Below the pieces are notes generated by a model. It saw only the letters and a list, made by a program, of their open reading frames with translations. It had not been told where the DNA came from and did not search any database. A stretch of DNA of 64,000 bases. It comes from Bradyrhizobium sp. 200 (lineage in GTDB: Bacteria; Pseudomonadota; Alphaproteobacteria; Rhizobiales; Xanthobacteraceae). The DNA is taken from assembly GCF_023100945.1 (NCBI RefSeq), contig NZ_CP064689.1, positions 5,252,001-5,316,000 of the forward strand, written 5' to 3'. Shown here piece after piece: positions 25,589-37,083 of the stretch (its first letter is position 1; each line of letters starts with the position of its first letter). A program made the position numbers and the translations under genes.

Positions 25589-25604
25589 ATCCGAGGTCAC
25601 AGAC

Positions 25605-26234
25605 ATGGACGGCGTTACGATCGTTAATCACCCGCTGGTTCAGCACAAGCTGACCCTGCTGCGGAAGAAGGACATTTCAACCAAGTCGTTTCGCGAACTC
25701 CTCAAGGAGATCGGGATGCTGCTTTGTTACGAGGTCACCCGCGATCTGCCGCTGGCCGACATCGAAATCGAAACACCGCTCGCGCAGATGAAGTCGCCGC
25801 AGATCGCGGGCAAGAAGCTCGTGTTCGCGCCGGTGCTGCGCGCCGGCGTGACCTTTGCGGAAGGCATGCTCGATCTGGTGCCGACCGCACGGATCGCACA
25901 TATCGGCCTTTACCGCGAGCCGGAAACCTTCACTGCAGTGGAATATTTCTTCAAGGCGCCGAGCGATCTGCATGAGCGGCTGGTGATCGTGATCTCGCCG
26001 GTGCTGGCAACGGCGAACTCCGCCGTCGCCGCGGTCGACCGGCTGAAGGAGCGCGGTGCGAACGACATTCGACTGGTATGTCTCATCGGCGCACCGGAAG
26101 GCGTTGAGCGCATACGCGGCATTCACCCGGACGTTCCGATCTGGCTTGCGGCGATCGACCAGGGACTGGACGGCAACGCCTACATCGTGCCCGGTCTCGG
26201 TGACGCCGGCGACCGTGCCTACGGCACGAAGTAG
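25605..26234 (+). CDS. upp: Uracil phosphoribosyltransferase homologue with divergent PRPP loop
   Basis: A 209-residue Upp-family protein, normal in length, with the C-terminal uracil-binding [17 protein letters not shown] conserved. The PRPP-binding loop, usually DPMLATGGS, here reads SPVLATANS (residues 131-139): the acidic residue is replaced by Ser and the Gly pair by Ala-Asn. The second block [16 protein letters not shown] also differs from the usual VPILRAG form in its latter half. It sits 16 bases after URC4, in the position of the URC6 step (uracil to UMP). It may be a specialised or altered-activity enzyme. The next gene is convergent. Confidence 0.9.
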   Translation: MDGVTIVNHPLVQHKLTLLRKKDISTKSFRELLKEIGMLLCYEVTRDLPLADIEIETPLAQMKSPQIAGKKLVFAPVLRAGVTFAEGMLDLVPTARIAHIGLYREPETFTAVEYFFKAPSDLHERLVIVISPVLATANSAVAAVDRLKERGANDIRLVCLIGAPEGVERIRGIHPDVPIWLAAIDQGLDGNAYIVPGLGDAGDRAYGTK

Positions 26235-26256
26235 GCTAGCGAGCTGCGGCACGGGA

Positions 26257-28241
<1,985 letters not shown>

Positions 28242-28245
28242 TGGA

Positions 28246-29169
28246 TCAGAGACTCTTTGCCATTCGCGGATCGAGCGCATCACGCAGGCCGTCGCCAAGC
28301 AGGTTGACGGCGAGCACGGTGACGGACAGGAACGCGGCGGGAAAGAAAACGATGTAGGGCTTGACCTGCCAGAGCGCCCTGCCCTCGGCCATGATGTTGC
28401 CCCAGGACGGAATGGTGGGCGGCGTGCCGGCGCCGATGAAGGACAGGATCGATTCCACGATCATGGCGCTGGCGCAGATATAGGTTGCCTGGACCAGCAT
28501 CGGCGCCAGCGTGTTGGGCAGGATGTGACGCAGGATGACCATCGGCGTTCGCGTGCCGGAGGCCGTGGCAGCGTCGACATAAGGCTGCTCGCGCAGCGAC
28601 AGCACGACGCTGCGCACCAGCCGCGAGACGCGCGGGACTTCGGCAATCGTGATGGCCAGGATGACATTGCCGACGCTCGCGCGTGTCAACGCCATCAGTG
28701 CGACGGCGAGCAGGATCGGCGGGATCGACATCAACCCGTCCATGAACCGCATGAGGATGCTGTCCGCCCATCGCACGAAACCCGAGATGAGGCCGATGGC
28801 GAGACCGGCGAGTGAGGACAGTAGGGCTACCGACAGGCCTACGGTGAGCGAGACCCGTGCCCCGTAGAGCACCCGTGAATAGATGTCGCGGCCCAGCAAA
28901 TCGGTGCCGAACCAAAAATCCGCGGAAGGCAGGCGCGTACGCTTGGCGGGCGCGAGCGCGGTCGGATCGACGGTCCCGAGCCAGGGCGCGAAGATCCCGA
29001 CCAATACGAGGCAGAGCAGCAAGACGCCGCCGATCGCAACCGTCGGATGGTTGCGCAGGAAGCCGAACACACCGCGCCGGATCGCCACCGGCACCATCAG
29101 GTCCGGTAGTTGCGGCGCAATAACGAGGCCCGGCGGCACCGATGCAGTTCTGGTGATGGAGATGCTCAA
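28246..29169 (-). CDS. Peptide-type ABC transporter permease, DppC-like
   Basis: A 307-residue permease with the [20 protein letters not shown] segment, an EAA-type loop ([17 protein letters not shown]) and the tail [17 protein letters not shown]. The proposed start is TTG at 29169, whose bases overlap the dppB-like stop as TTGA, the same four-base coupling seen elsewhere in the window. The alternative ATG at 29097 would shorten the protein by 24 residues and has no visible ribosome binding site. It pairs with the DppB-like permease. Confidence 0.93.
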   Translation of the reverse strand: MSISITRTASVPPGLVIAPQLPDLMVPVAIRRGVFGFLRNHPTVAIGGVLLLCLVLVGIFAPWLGTVDPTALAPAKRTRLPSADFWFGTDLLGRDIYSRVLYGARVSLTVGLSVALLSSLAGLAIGLISGFVRWADSILMRFMDGLMSIPPILLAVALMALTRASVGNVILAITIAEVPRVSRLVRSVVLSLREQPYVDAATASGTRTPMVILRHILPNTLAPMLVQATYICASAMIVESILSFIGAGTPPTIPSWGNIMAEGRALWQVKPYIVFFPAAFLSVTVLAVNLLGDGLRDALDPRMAKSL

Positions 29170-30107
29170 TAGCGGATCCTCGGATCGACCAGGGTGTAGG
29201 TGACGTCGACCATCAGGTTGACGAGCACATAGAGGAAGCTGAACAGCAGCACGATGCCCTGTATGACCGGATAATCGCGGCGCAGGATCGCGTCGATCGT
29301 CAGCCGGCCAAGGCCCGGAATGGCGAACACGCTTTCGGTCACCACCGCGCCGCCGATCAGTAGCGCGATGCCGATACCGATCACCGTCACGATCGGAACG
29401 GCTGCGTTCTTCAGCGCATGAACGAACAGGATGTTGCGTTGCCCGAGGCCTTTGGCGCGGGCGGTGCGGACATAATCCTGCTGCAGCACCTCGAGCATGG
29501 AGGCGCGGGTAATGCGCGCAATCAGCGCGATGTAGACGCTGCCGAGGGCCAGGGCGGGAAGAATGAGGTTCTGCAGCCATGGCCAAAGGCCGGCGGCCAG
29601 CGGCGTGTAGCCCTGCACGGGAAGCCATTCGAACTGTAGCGCGAACACATAGGCAAGCACGTATCCGACAACAAAGACCGGAAGCGAAAAGGCGAACACG
29701 GCAAATGCCATGATGGTGCGGTCGATCCAGGTTCCTGCCTTCCACGCCGCCGCGACGCCGAGCGGCACCGCGACAAGGATGGTCAGGACGAGCGTAATCG
29801 CCATCAGCGAGAACGTCGGCTCGATGCGCTGCGCGATCATCGAGGCGACCGGCAGGTTGGTGAAGATCGAGGTGCCGAGATCGCCATGCAGGATATGCCA
29901 GAGCCAGCTCCCGAACTGGATCAGAAACGGCCGGTCGAGGCCGAGGCCCTGGCGTATGCGCTCGACGTCGGCGGGGCTCGCCTGATCGCCTGCGATCACC
30001 GCGGCCGGATCGCCCGGCGCGATGTAGAGCAGACTGAAGACGAACAGCGCGACGATCCCCATCACGGGCAAGGTCGAGAGTACGCGCCGGAGGATATAAG
30101 AGACCAT
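29166..30107 (-). CDS. Peptide-type ABC transporter permease, DppB-like
   Basis: A 313-residue permease starting MVSYILRRVLSTLPVMG with FSLLYIAPGDPAAVIAGD, the DppB hallmark, and the EAA-type loop VRTARAKGLGQRNILFVHAL. The ATG at 30107 is 16 bases after the binding-protein stop; the longer frame upstream overlaps that gene and is unlikely. Inner-membrane channel subunit of the 26257-31728 transporter. Confidence 0.94.
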   Translation of the reverse strand: MVSYILRRVLSTLPVMGIVALFVFSLLYIAPGDPAAVIAGDQASPADVERIRQGLGLDRPFLIQFGSWLWHILHGDLGTSIFTNLPVASMIAQRIEPTFSLMAITLVLTILVAVPLGVAAAWKAGTWIDRTIMAFAVFAFSLPVFVVGYVLAYVFALQFEWLPVQGYTPLAAGLWPWLQNLILPALALGSVYIALIARITRASMLEVLQQDYVRTARAKGLGQRNILFVHALKNAAVPIVTVIGIGIALLIGGAVVTESVFAIPGLGRLTIDAILRRDYPVIQGIVLLFSFLYVLVNLMVDVTYTLVDPRIRY

Positions 30108-30123
30108 GTGGGTTACTGCACCG

Positions 30124-31728
30124 TCATGCCGTCTTCGACACACCCCAGAAGAAGGGCAGCGGTCCCTTGGCGATACCGGAGACGTTCTTGCGCCACGCCG
30201 TGTAGCTCAGGAAGAAACCGGTCGGCGCATAGACAACATCTTCCATCGCCGCCTTGTTGAGGCGCTTCGCCGCAGCCTTCTCCTCATTGAGATTTTTGGC
30301 ATCGAACCACGCCGTGACTTCCTTTTCCACGACCTCGCTCGTAGGCCAGCCAAACCACGCCTTGTCGCCATTGGCGCGAATGGCGTTGTAGGCGGCGGGA
30401 CTGATGCAGTCCGCGCCGGCGTGCCAGGTGTGAAACATTCCCCAGCCGCCTTGGCCCGGGGGCGTCTTCTGGGCGCGGCGGGAACCCACCGTGCCCCAAT
30501 CGGTCGCAACGAAGTCGACATTCATGCCTATTTGCTTCAACAGATCGGCTGTGACATCGCCTTGCGCCTTGGTGATCGGTTGATCCTGCGCCACGACGCA
30601 GGTGACCGGCTGGCCTGAATAGCCGCTCTCGGCCAGCAACTTCTTGGCCATTGCGAGATCGCGCTTGCCCTTCAGGATCTCGCCACCCTCCTCCGTGTAA
30701 AGCGGCGTGTCCGGCGTGAAGAAGCCGGGCAGCGGCTTCCAGAGCGCGGTATCGTCGCCGACCAGCGCGCGCATGTAGTCTTCCTGGCTCAACGCTGTGA
30801 GCACGGCACGTCGCACCTTCACATCGTTGAAGGGCGGATGCAGGTGGTTCATCCGGAATGAACCGATGTTGCCGAGCGGATCGGCGATGTCGACGTTGAT
30901 GTTGCGGTTCTTCTTGAGCGACGGCACAAGATCGGTGATGGGACTCTCCCACCAATCGACTTCGCCGTTCTGCAGTGCGGCCGCAGCCGTGGCGGGATCC
31001 GGAATCACCACCCATTCGATACGGTCAACCAGCATCTGCTTGCCGCCGGCGAGCCAGGATGCCTTCTCCTGCCGCGGCGTGTAATCGGCGAACTTCTCGA
31101 ACACCGCCTTGGCGCCGGGTACCCATTCGCCCTTTGCGAATTTCATCGGGCCCGAGCCGATATATTCGGGGATCTGCTTGAACGGGTCGGTCTGGGCGAT
31201 GCGCTCCGGCATGATGAAGGCGCAGGGCGTGCTGTTCTTGCCCAATGCCAGCAGCATCTTCGGATAAGGCGCCTTCAGCGCCCATTTGAAGGTTCGGTCG
31301 TCGACGGCGGTCAACTCGTTCTGGATCGCCTTGAGCATCAGGCCCATGGGGTCACGCGCCGACCAGCGCGCGAGGCTCGCCACCACATCCTTGCTCAGCA
31401 CCGGCGCGCCATCGTGAAACTTCAGCCCCGGCCGGAGCCGAAAGGTCCAGACCAGACCGTCATCGGACACCTCCTCGGACTCGACCATCTGGCGCTGTGG
31501 CTGCAGCGTGGCGTCGAGGCCGTAAAGGGTGTCCCACACCAGCGCGGCGGCGTTGCGCACGACATACTGGGTCCCCCAGATCGGATCGAAATTCGCGAGG
31601 TTGGCCTGCGGCACAAACCGCAGCGTGCGCGCGGCCGCGCCTTGGGAAAGCGCCGGCATCGATAGGCCGCCCGTCACCGCCAAGCTGCTTACCCCGGCCA
31701 ATCCTTTCAACACAGTCCTGCGATCCAT
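30124..31728 (-). CDS. Extracellular solute-binding protein, family 5 (Tat-exported)
   Basis: A 534-residue family-5 receptor. The start at 31728 has GGGAGAG upstream and begins MDRRTVLKGLAGVSSLAVTG, a twin-arginine-type signal. The mature part contains KFHDGAPVLSKDVVASLARW, MPERIA and GSGPMKF. It strongly resembles the receptors at 34578 and 44012 in these blocks. It is the cognate receptor of the permease/ATPase set directly downstream. A substrate that is an amide, hydantoin or related compound is suggested by the two amidohydrolases upstream (inference). Confidence 0.93.
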   Translation of the reverse strand: MDRRTVLKGLAGVSSLAVTGGLSMPALSQGAAARTLRFVPQANLANFDPIWGTQYVVRNAAALVWDTLYGLDATLQPQRQMVESEEVSDDGLVWTFRLRPGLKFHDGAPVLSKDVVASLARWSARDPMGLMLKAIQNELTAVDDRTFKWALKAPYPKMLLALGKNSTPCAFIMPERIAQTDPFKQIPEYIGSGPMKFAKGEWVPGAKAVFEKFADYTPRQEKASWLAGGKQMLVDRIEWVVIPDPATAAAALQNGEVDWWESPITDLVPSLKKNRNINVDIADPLGNIGSFRMNHLHPPFNDVKVRRAVLTALSQEDYMRALVGDDTALWKPLPGFFTPDTPLYTEEGGEILKGKRDLAMAKKLLAESGYSGQPVTCVVAQDQPITKAQGDVTADLLKQIGMNVDFVATDWGTVGSRRAQKTPPGQGGWGMFHTWHAGADCISPAAYNAIRANGDKAWFGWPTSEVVEKEVTAWFDAKNLNEEKAAAKRLNKAAMEDVVYAPTGFFLSYTAWRKNVSGIAKGPLPFFWGVSKTA

Positions 31729-31962
31729 AGCGCTCTCCCTGTCTCGGGTTGTCATGGCGGTTCCGGCCAATTCATCGGTCGGAGGTTCGATGCCGCACGA
31801 GGTAAAACGGGCCAGTCAAACCGATGCCAATCAGTCTCCTCTTGCCTGCAAGCGGTATGCCAGCAGGGCCCGCTCGCGCGCCTGCCGATCTCCGGCCAGC
31901 CACACAGCAAGTCCTTTCGGGCGATCACATTTTCGCGCGGTCATAGCCATTTGCGGTTCTGC

Positions 31963-33132
31963 CTAACCTGCAAGCTGCTTAAACTTCGATGATTGCTGCG
32001 GATGCCACCAACGGCCTGCAATGACGACGCCTTCGGACACGATCTTACGGTCGCCGATCAGGTGCTCGCCGACAACGTCGACATAGTCGAACTGGCCTTG
32101 CTGGACCGAGATGAGGGTGGCGTCTCCCACGCTTCCCGGCTTGAGGCTGCCGAGTTCGGGACGCCGCAGCGCCATCGCCGCATTGACCGTTGACGCCGCG
32201 ACCACATCGGGGATCGGCATGCCCATGCACAGGAACTTGGACATGGTCGTCACCTGGTCGAAGGCCGGCCCGTCGATGCACAGGGTATGGACGTCAGAGG
32301 AAATGGTGTCGGGATAGAAGCCGTTGGCAAGCATGGCGCGTGCAGTCTTGAAGGCGAACGAGCCTTTGCCGTGCCCGATGTCGAACAACACGCCGCGTTC
32401 ACGCGCTTCCAGCGCAGCCCTCTTCACCGTACCCTGGGCGGTGGCAGCCGTATTGGGAAACGGCCGGAACGCGTGCGTAAGAACGTCGCCGGGGCGCAGG
32501 CGGGCGAGCACCTCCTCATAGCTCGGCGGCGGATGGTCGATATGCGCCATCAGCGGCATGCCGACCTCTTCGGCGACCTCAAGCGCGATGTCGAGCGGCA
32601 CGATCCCCGAGGTGCCCGAGGCGTGGAGGCCGACCCGCACCTTGATGCCGACGATGAGGTCGCGGTTGGCCTCTGCAACCGCGACCGCGTCGATCGGGTT
32701 CATCAGCCGCATCTCCTCACTCTCGCCCACCATGACCCGATGCGAGAAGCCGTAGATGCCAGCGTGGGAGACGTGCAGATAGGCGAGAATGCGGACCTGG
32801 CTCGGCTCGATGACGTGCTTGCGGAAGCCCGCGAAATTGCCCGGGCCGGCGCTGCCGGTGTCGACCGCCGTGGTGACGCCGGAGGCACGGCAGAACTCCT
32901 CGGCGTCGATGCCGAGCGAGGTACCGCCCCAATAGACGTGGGTATGCAGATCGATCAAACCGGGAGTGACGATGTAACCCGACACGTCGCGCACATCGGT
33001 TCCGGGATCGGCCTTAAGCTCGCTTCCGACCATGACCACCTTGCCGCCGGCGAAGGCGACATCCGTCACGGCGTCGAGCCTCTGGGAAGGATCGATCACC
33101 CGGCCGCCGCGCAGGATCAAATCGAAAGGCAT
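31963..33132 (-). CDS. Amidohydrolase / dihydroorotase-like deacetylase
   Basis: A 389-residue metal-dependent amidohydrolase with H63-T-H65 in PGLIDLHTHVYWGG and K164 in VGIKVRVG as the likely carboxylated lysine. MAHIDHP, DIGHGKGSF and SSDVHTL supply further metal ligands. It resembles the amidohydrolase at 8100. The start has AGGAGAT at good spacing. It follows another amidohydrolase gene by 75 bases and precedes a peptide-type transporter after a 234-base gap. The substrate, probably a cyclic or acyl amide, is not determined. Confidence 0.9.
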   Translation of the reverse strand: MPFDLILRGGRVIDPSQRLDAVTDVAFAGGKVVMVGSELKADPGTDVRDVSGYIVTPGLIDLHTHVYWGGTSLGIDAEEFCRASGVTTAVDTGSAGPGNFAGFRKHVIEPSQVRILAYLHVSHAGIYGFSHRVMVGESEEMRLMNPIDAVAVAEANRDLIVGIKVRVGLHASGTSGIVPLDIALEVAEEVGMPLMAHIDHPPPSYEEVLARLRPGDVLTHAFRPFPNTAATAQGTVKRAALEARERGVLFDIGHGKGSFAFKTARAMLANGFYPDTISSDVHTLCIDGPAFDQVTTMSKFLCMGMPIPDVVAASTVNAAMALRRPELGSLKPGSVGDATLISVQQGQFDYVDVVGEHLIGDRKIVSEGVVIAGRWWHPQQSSKFKQLAG

Positions 33133-33207
33133 CGCGATCTCCTGATATGAGGGAAGCAGTGCGAGGGCGCCTCACCCATCCATGGGCACGCGTGCACCGA
33201 TGAGCCG

Positions 33208-34581
33208 TCAACCATTGAAGGCCACCTGAGCTTCCGGCAAATCCCAGATTTTGCCGATTGCCGCTGACGCGGCCGCTACCATCGCGGTCTCGTCACCGTG
33301 AAGGTATCGGCCCGCATCGATCAGCACGCGCCCGTCGACGATGACCTGATCGATGTTGGCGCGGTTGCCAAGCGCGACCAGCCCGCGCCGCGGATCGAAC
33401 AGCGGCTGCAGATGGGGATGGGTCAGATCGACGACGGTGAGGTCGGCGGTCGCGCCTGGTGCGATTATTCCCAGGTCCGGCCGCTTGATGACCGCCGCCG
33501 CGGTTGCCGTGACCGAATCGATCAGCTCTGGTGCGTTGGCTACGTCAGCGCGGGCGGATGCAATCTTCGAGATCATCGACGCGGCGTTGAGCTCGCCGAG
33601 CAGATCCATGTTGTAGCCGTCGGTTCCGACGACGGTCCGGACGCCGTGCTCCGCGAACCGGCCGAACGCTGCGGTAACGCCTGAGCGCGCGAACACGCGC
33701 GGGCAGTTCAGCACCGTGGCGCCCCTCGCCGCCATCAGCTTCAGATCGCCGTCGGTGCTGGCGATGCAGTGCGCCGCCATAAGATCAGGCGCCAGAAGGC
33801 CAAGCCAGTCGAGATATTCAGCCGGCGTGCGACCGCCGTGCCGGCTTCCGATCGTCGCGACTTCGGCCTGGCTTTGCGCCAGATGGGTGGTGATGGGAAC
33901 ATCGAGTTCACGCGCGCGGGCGGCACACGCCCGCAGCAGATCCGGACCGCAGGTGTCGGTCGCATGTGGACTCATCGCAAGGCCGATCCGGCCGTCGCCG
34001 CGTCCGTTCCAGCGCTGGTATAGCACGTTCCACGTGTCCATATCGGCCTGGCCATCGTCGCCCGCGTAATGCACCACGCCGTCCGGTCCCGCTTTGGCAT
34101 CCGACGTCGAAAACAAATACGGCGCACCATAGAAGCGGATTCCCATTTCCTCGGCGGCGTCGAACATCTCCGGAATTGTGTTGCGGAACGGCTCCATGAC
34201 CGTGGTGGCGCCACCCTTCAGCAATTGCAGGATGCCGAGCCGCGCGATGGCGCGCCGCTCCGACGGCGACAGCATGTCGGCGCCGCGCTTGGTCAGCGGC
34301 AGCAGCACCGTATAGACGATGCTCTGGTTATTCCGGCGACCATTACCGTCCTCGGTGTGCGTCCGGGCGACGGCTTCGCTGAAGCAGTGGTTGTGCAGGT
34401 TCAGAAGTCCGGGCAGCACGAAACGGCCCGGTCTGTCGAATACCTCGGTTGCGGAGGGCCGGTCGCGCTTGACGGCGGCGATCCGTTTGCCTTCCAGCAA
34501 CACCCAGTGATCGCGCAGCACTTCCTGTGCGCCGTCCTTTCGCGACAGCACATAGCTGCCAAAGATCGCGATTGTGCTCAT
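33208..34581 (-). CDS. Amidohydrolase of the TrzA/AtzA/cytosine-deaminase-like group
   Basis: A 457-residue mononuclear amidohydrolase. Metal ligands visible are H63 and H65 (LLNLHNH), the His in ITTHLAQS, the His in MAAHC and the Asp in VGTDGYN. The usual Glu after the third His (HxxE) is Gln here. Relatives deaminate or dechlorinate triazines, purines, melamine or S-adenosylhomocysteine. The ATG at 34581 overlaps the binding-protein stop by ATGA, so it is co-translated with that receptor. The substrate is likely a nitrogen-ring compound captured by that receptor (inference). Confidence 0.9.
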   Translation of the reverse strand: MSTIAIFGSYVLSRKDGAQEVLRDHWVLLEGKRIAAVKRDRPSATEVFDRPGRFVLPGLLNLHNHCFSEAVARTHTEDGNGRRNNQSIVYTVLLPLTKRGADMLSPSERRAIARLGILQLLKGGATTVMEPFRNTIPEMFDAAEEMGIRFYGAPYLFSTSDAKAGPDGVVHYAGDDGQADMDTWNVLYQRWNGRGDGRIGLAMSPHATDTCGPDLLRACAARARELDVPITTHLAQSQAEVATIGSRHGGRTPAEYLDWLGLLAPDLMAAHCIASTDGDLKLMAARGATVLNCPRVFARSGVTAAFGRFAEHGVRTVVGTDGYNMDLLGELNAASMISKIASARADVANAPELIDSVTATAAAVIKRPDLGIIAPGATADLTVVDLTHPHLQPLFDPRRGLVALGNRANIDQVIVDGRVLIDAGRYLHGDETAMVAAASAAIGKIWDLPEAQVAFNG

Positions 34582-36161
34582 GCCGGTTTCACATTCCAGA
34601 ACACGGCCGTGCCGTCGAGGATGCCAGTGATGTTCGAGCGGTACGCCGTCGGTTGCTTGTACTGACCGATCGGGAAGTAGGGAATTTCCTCGAACGACAA
34701 CGCCTGGATATCGCGGCAGATGCGCTGCTGCTCGGCAAGGTTGGCGGCAGCGAGCCACTGGCTTCGTAGCGCGCCCATCTTATCGCTCTTGTACCAGCCG
34801 GCCACTTTGCTGTCGCCGCGCAGGTTCGAATTGCCAGCGGGGTTCAGCCAATCGATGCCTTGCCAGTTGCCAACGCCAGCGCTCCAGCCGCCCTGAGCGA
34901 TGGGATCCTTTTTCAACTGCCGCTGCAACACCGCGCCGAAATCCAGTCCGGCATATTCGACGTTCATGCCGGCCTGCTGCATCATGTCGGCTGCGATGTC
35001 GCCGAGCGGCTTTTGTGCAAGCGAGTTGGTGGGAACGAGCAGGACCACCTTCTCGCCATTGTAACCGGCAGCTTTCAGATCGGCCTTGACCTTCGCCATG
35101 TCGCGCGGCCCGCGGAACACATCGAGGCCGACGTCGCTCGCCATCGGCGTACCCGGCGCGAAGAAGCCGATCGGCGAGGATTGATAGGCGGGATCATCGC
35201 CCGCAACCGCCGTCATGAAGGCGGACTGATCGATCGCGCCCAGCAGCGCCCGGCGGATGGCGGGATTGTCGAACGGCGGCTGCAGATGGTTCACGCGCAA
35301 CATGCAGGTGTAGCCCCGCGGATCGAGAACCCGCGTGGTGATGCCGCCGGTACGCTTCAGCACCGGCAGCAGGTCGTGCGGCGTCGTTTCCTGCCAATCC
35401 TGCTCGCGCGTTTGCAGCGCAGCCACCCCTGTTGCCGCATCCGGCATCGTCGTCCAGACCACGCGGTCGTAGTGAACGATCTTGGGACCGGCGGCCCAAT
35501 CGGGCTTGCCGTCCTGACGGGGTTGATAGCGATCGAAACGGGCGTACACGTTGCGCGCGCCCTGCACGCGCTCATCGGCCACGAAGCGGAAGGGACCGCT
35601 GCCCACGACCTCGGCCAGCGGCTTGAACGGATCCTGGCTTGCCAGCCGCTCCGGCATCATGAACGGCGCCTGGATCGCGGCCTTGCCGAGCGCCGCAGGC
35701 AGCAGAGGGAAAGGCCTGCTCAGCCGAAAACGGATGGTGCGGTCATCCGGCGCCGACAGTTCGTCAGTTGCGGCCATCAGTTCGGCGCCAAAGCCGTCGC
35801 GGGCGGCCCATCGGCGAATGCTCGCGACGCAATCGCGCGCCAGCACGCGTTCGCCATCATGCCATAGCAGGCCATCGCGCAGCGTCAAATCCCACTGCCG
35901 CTCGTCGTTGGAAACGACATGCCCGGACACCATCTGCGGAGAGACATCGAGCGCCGAATTCATGCCGTAGAGCGTGTCGTAGACCATAAATCCATGGTTT
36001 CTGGAAACCTGCGCCGTTGAGTAGATCGGATCGACGAAGGTCAGGTCGATCACCGGAATAAAGCGCAGCGTGGTCTGCGACTGAGCCCGCAGGATTCCTG
36101 GCAAAGACGCCACCGGCGCTGCAGCGGCGGCCTTTAACAGTGAACGACGGGTAACCAGCAT
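34578..36161 (-). CDS. Extracellular solute-binding protein, family 5 (orphan, Tat-exported)
   Basis: A 527-residue family-5 receptor beginning MLVTRRSLLKAAAAAPVASL, a twin-arginine-type signal; AGGAG lies seven bases before the ATG at 36161. It shares the LLWHDGERVLARDCVASIRRW and MPERLASQDPFKPL blocks with the receptors at 30124 and 44012. No permease or ATPase gene of the peptide type is adjacent; the nearest set is 26257-30107. It is fused by overlap to an amidohydrolase gene. It probably feeds the shared transporter with an alternative substrate. Confidence 0.92.
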   Translation of the reverse strand: MLVTRRSLLKAAAAAPVASLPGILRAQSQTTLRFIPVIDLTFVDPIYSTAQVSRNHGFMVYDTLYGMNSALDVSPQMVSGHVVSNDERQWDLTLRDGLLWHDGERVLARDCVASIRRWAARDGFGAELMAATDELSAPDDRTIRFRLSRPFPLLPAALGKAAIQAPFMMPERLASQDPFKPLAEVVGSGPFRFVADERVQGARNVYARFDRYQPRQDGKPDWAAGPKIVHYDRVVWTTMPDAATGVAALQTREQDWQETTPHDLLPVLKRTGGITTRVLDPRGYTCMLRVNHLQPPFDNPAIRRALLGAIDQSAFMTAVAGDDPAYQSSPIGFFAPGTPMASDVGLDVFRGPRDMAKVKADLKAAGYNGEKVVLLVPTNSLAQKPLGDIAADMMQQAGMNVEYAGLDFGAVLQRQLKKDPIAQGGWSAGVGNWQGIDWLNPAGNSNLRGDSKVAGWYKSDKMGALRSQWLAAANLAEQQRICRDIQALSFEEIPYFPIGQYKQPTAYRSNITGILDGTAVFWNVKPA

Positions 36162-36198
36162 CGAGAACTCCTGGAATGATATTTGATCCGCACGGCTC

Positions 36199-37083
36199 TC
36201 AGTTGGTAGCCGCTTCGTGACGTTTGAAATTCGCCGCGATCGCTTCGCCGGTCGCGATCCACAGATCGGGGCAGGATTTGGCATAGGTCAGAAATTCCCG
36301 CAGCAGCCGAAGCCGCATCGGACGGCCGCTGCATTGCGGATGCAGCACGGTCGTGACCATCGCACCCCAGTCCCTGACCTCGTCGAGCTCATCCTTCCAG
36401 ATCGACAGCACATGCTCCTTGGGAAAGATCGGCCGCGGGCTGAATCGGGCGGACAGTCCGTGCATCCAGTCGTCGTAGCTTGCGGTCACCGGAAGCTCGA
36501 TCGTGCCTGGCCTGCCATCTGTGAGGCGATGGCGGTAAGGCCGCACATCGTCGCGAAACGAGGAAGTGTAGACGATGCCGTGGCGCACCAGCGCCACGCG
36601 CAGCTCTTCGGTGAATTCGCCGTAAGGAGCCCGATAGCCGGTCGGCTTGACGCCAAGCCGGCGCTTCAGCGCCTCAAACCCCCGCTCCAGTTCCTCCTCG
36701 ATCCAGGGGTCGCCCGGATCCGGCAGCAAATGGTGATAGCCGTGGTGGCCGATTTCATGACCCGCCTTGAGGATGGCTTCTGCCATCGCGGGATGCGCAT
36801 CCACCGACCAGCCGGTGACGAAGAACGTCGCCTTCAAATCAAGCTGATCGAGCAACTCAAGGAGTTTCGGCGTGCCGACGCGCGCCTCGTAGCCGCCATA
36901 GCTCATCGTGATGAGGCGCTGGGCGTGCAACGCGTCCTTGCTGGTCCAGGCGCTCTCCGCGTCTACGTCGAAGGAGAGGAACATCGCCGAGGTGTACGGC
37001 TTCGGCCAGGGATAGTCCGGAGCCGGCGGCGCGGTGTTGGCGGGAATGAGCGGAATGCTTGCAAGCGCTTTACTGTCCAGCAT
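36199..37083 (-). CDS. Polysaccharide deacetylase-family protein (PuuE/allantoinase-like)
   Basis: A 294-residue NodB-fold protein with MFLSFDVDAESAW (Asp metal/catalytic region), GHEIGHHGYHHLLPDP (paired His) and YRAPYGEFTEE. In catabolic loci this fold includes PuuE-type metal-independent allantoinases and N-acyl or cyclic amide hydrolases, which fits the surroundings better than cell-wall deacetylation. There is no signal peptide, so it acts in the cytoplasm. Its start overlaps the amino-acid receptor gene by 14 bases. The precise substrate is unknown. Confidence 0.85.
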   Translation of the reverse strand: MLDSKALASIPLIPANTAPPAPDYPWPKPYTSAMFLSFDVDAESAWTSKDALHAQRLITMSYGGYEARVGTPKLLELLDQLDLKATFFVTGWSVDAHPAMAEAILKAGHEIGHHGYHHLLPDPGDPWIEEELERGFEALKRRLGVKPTGYRAPYGEFTEELRVALVRHGIVYTSSFRDDVRPYRHRLTDGRPGTIELPVTASYDDWMHGLSARFSPRPIFPKEHVLSIWKDELDEVRDWGAMVTTVLHPQCSGRPMRLRLLREFLTYAKSCPDLWIATGEAIAANFKRHEAATN

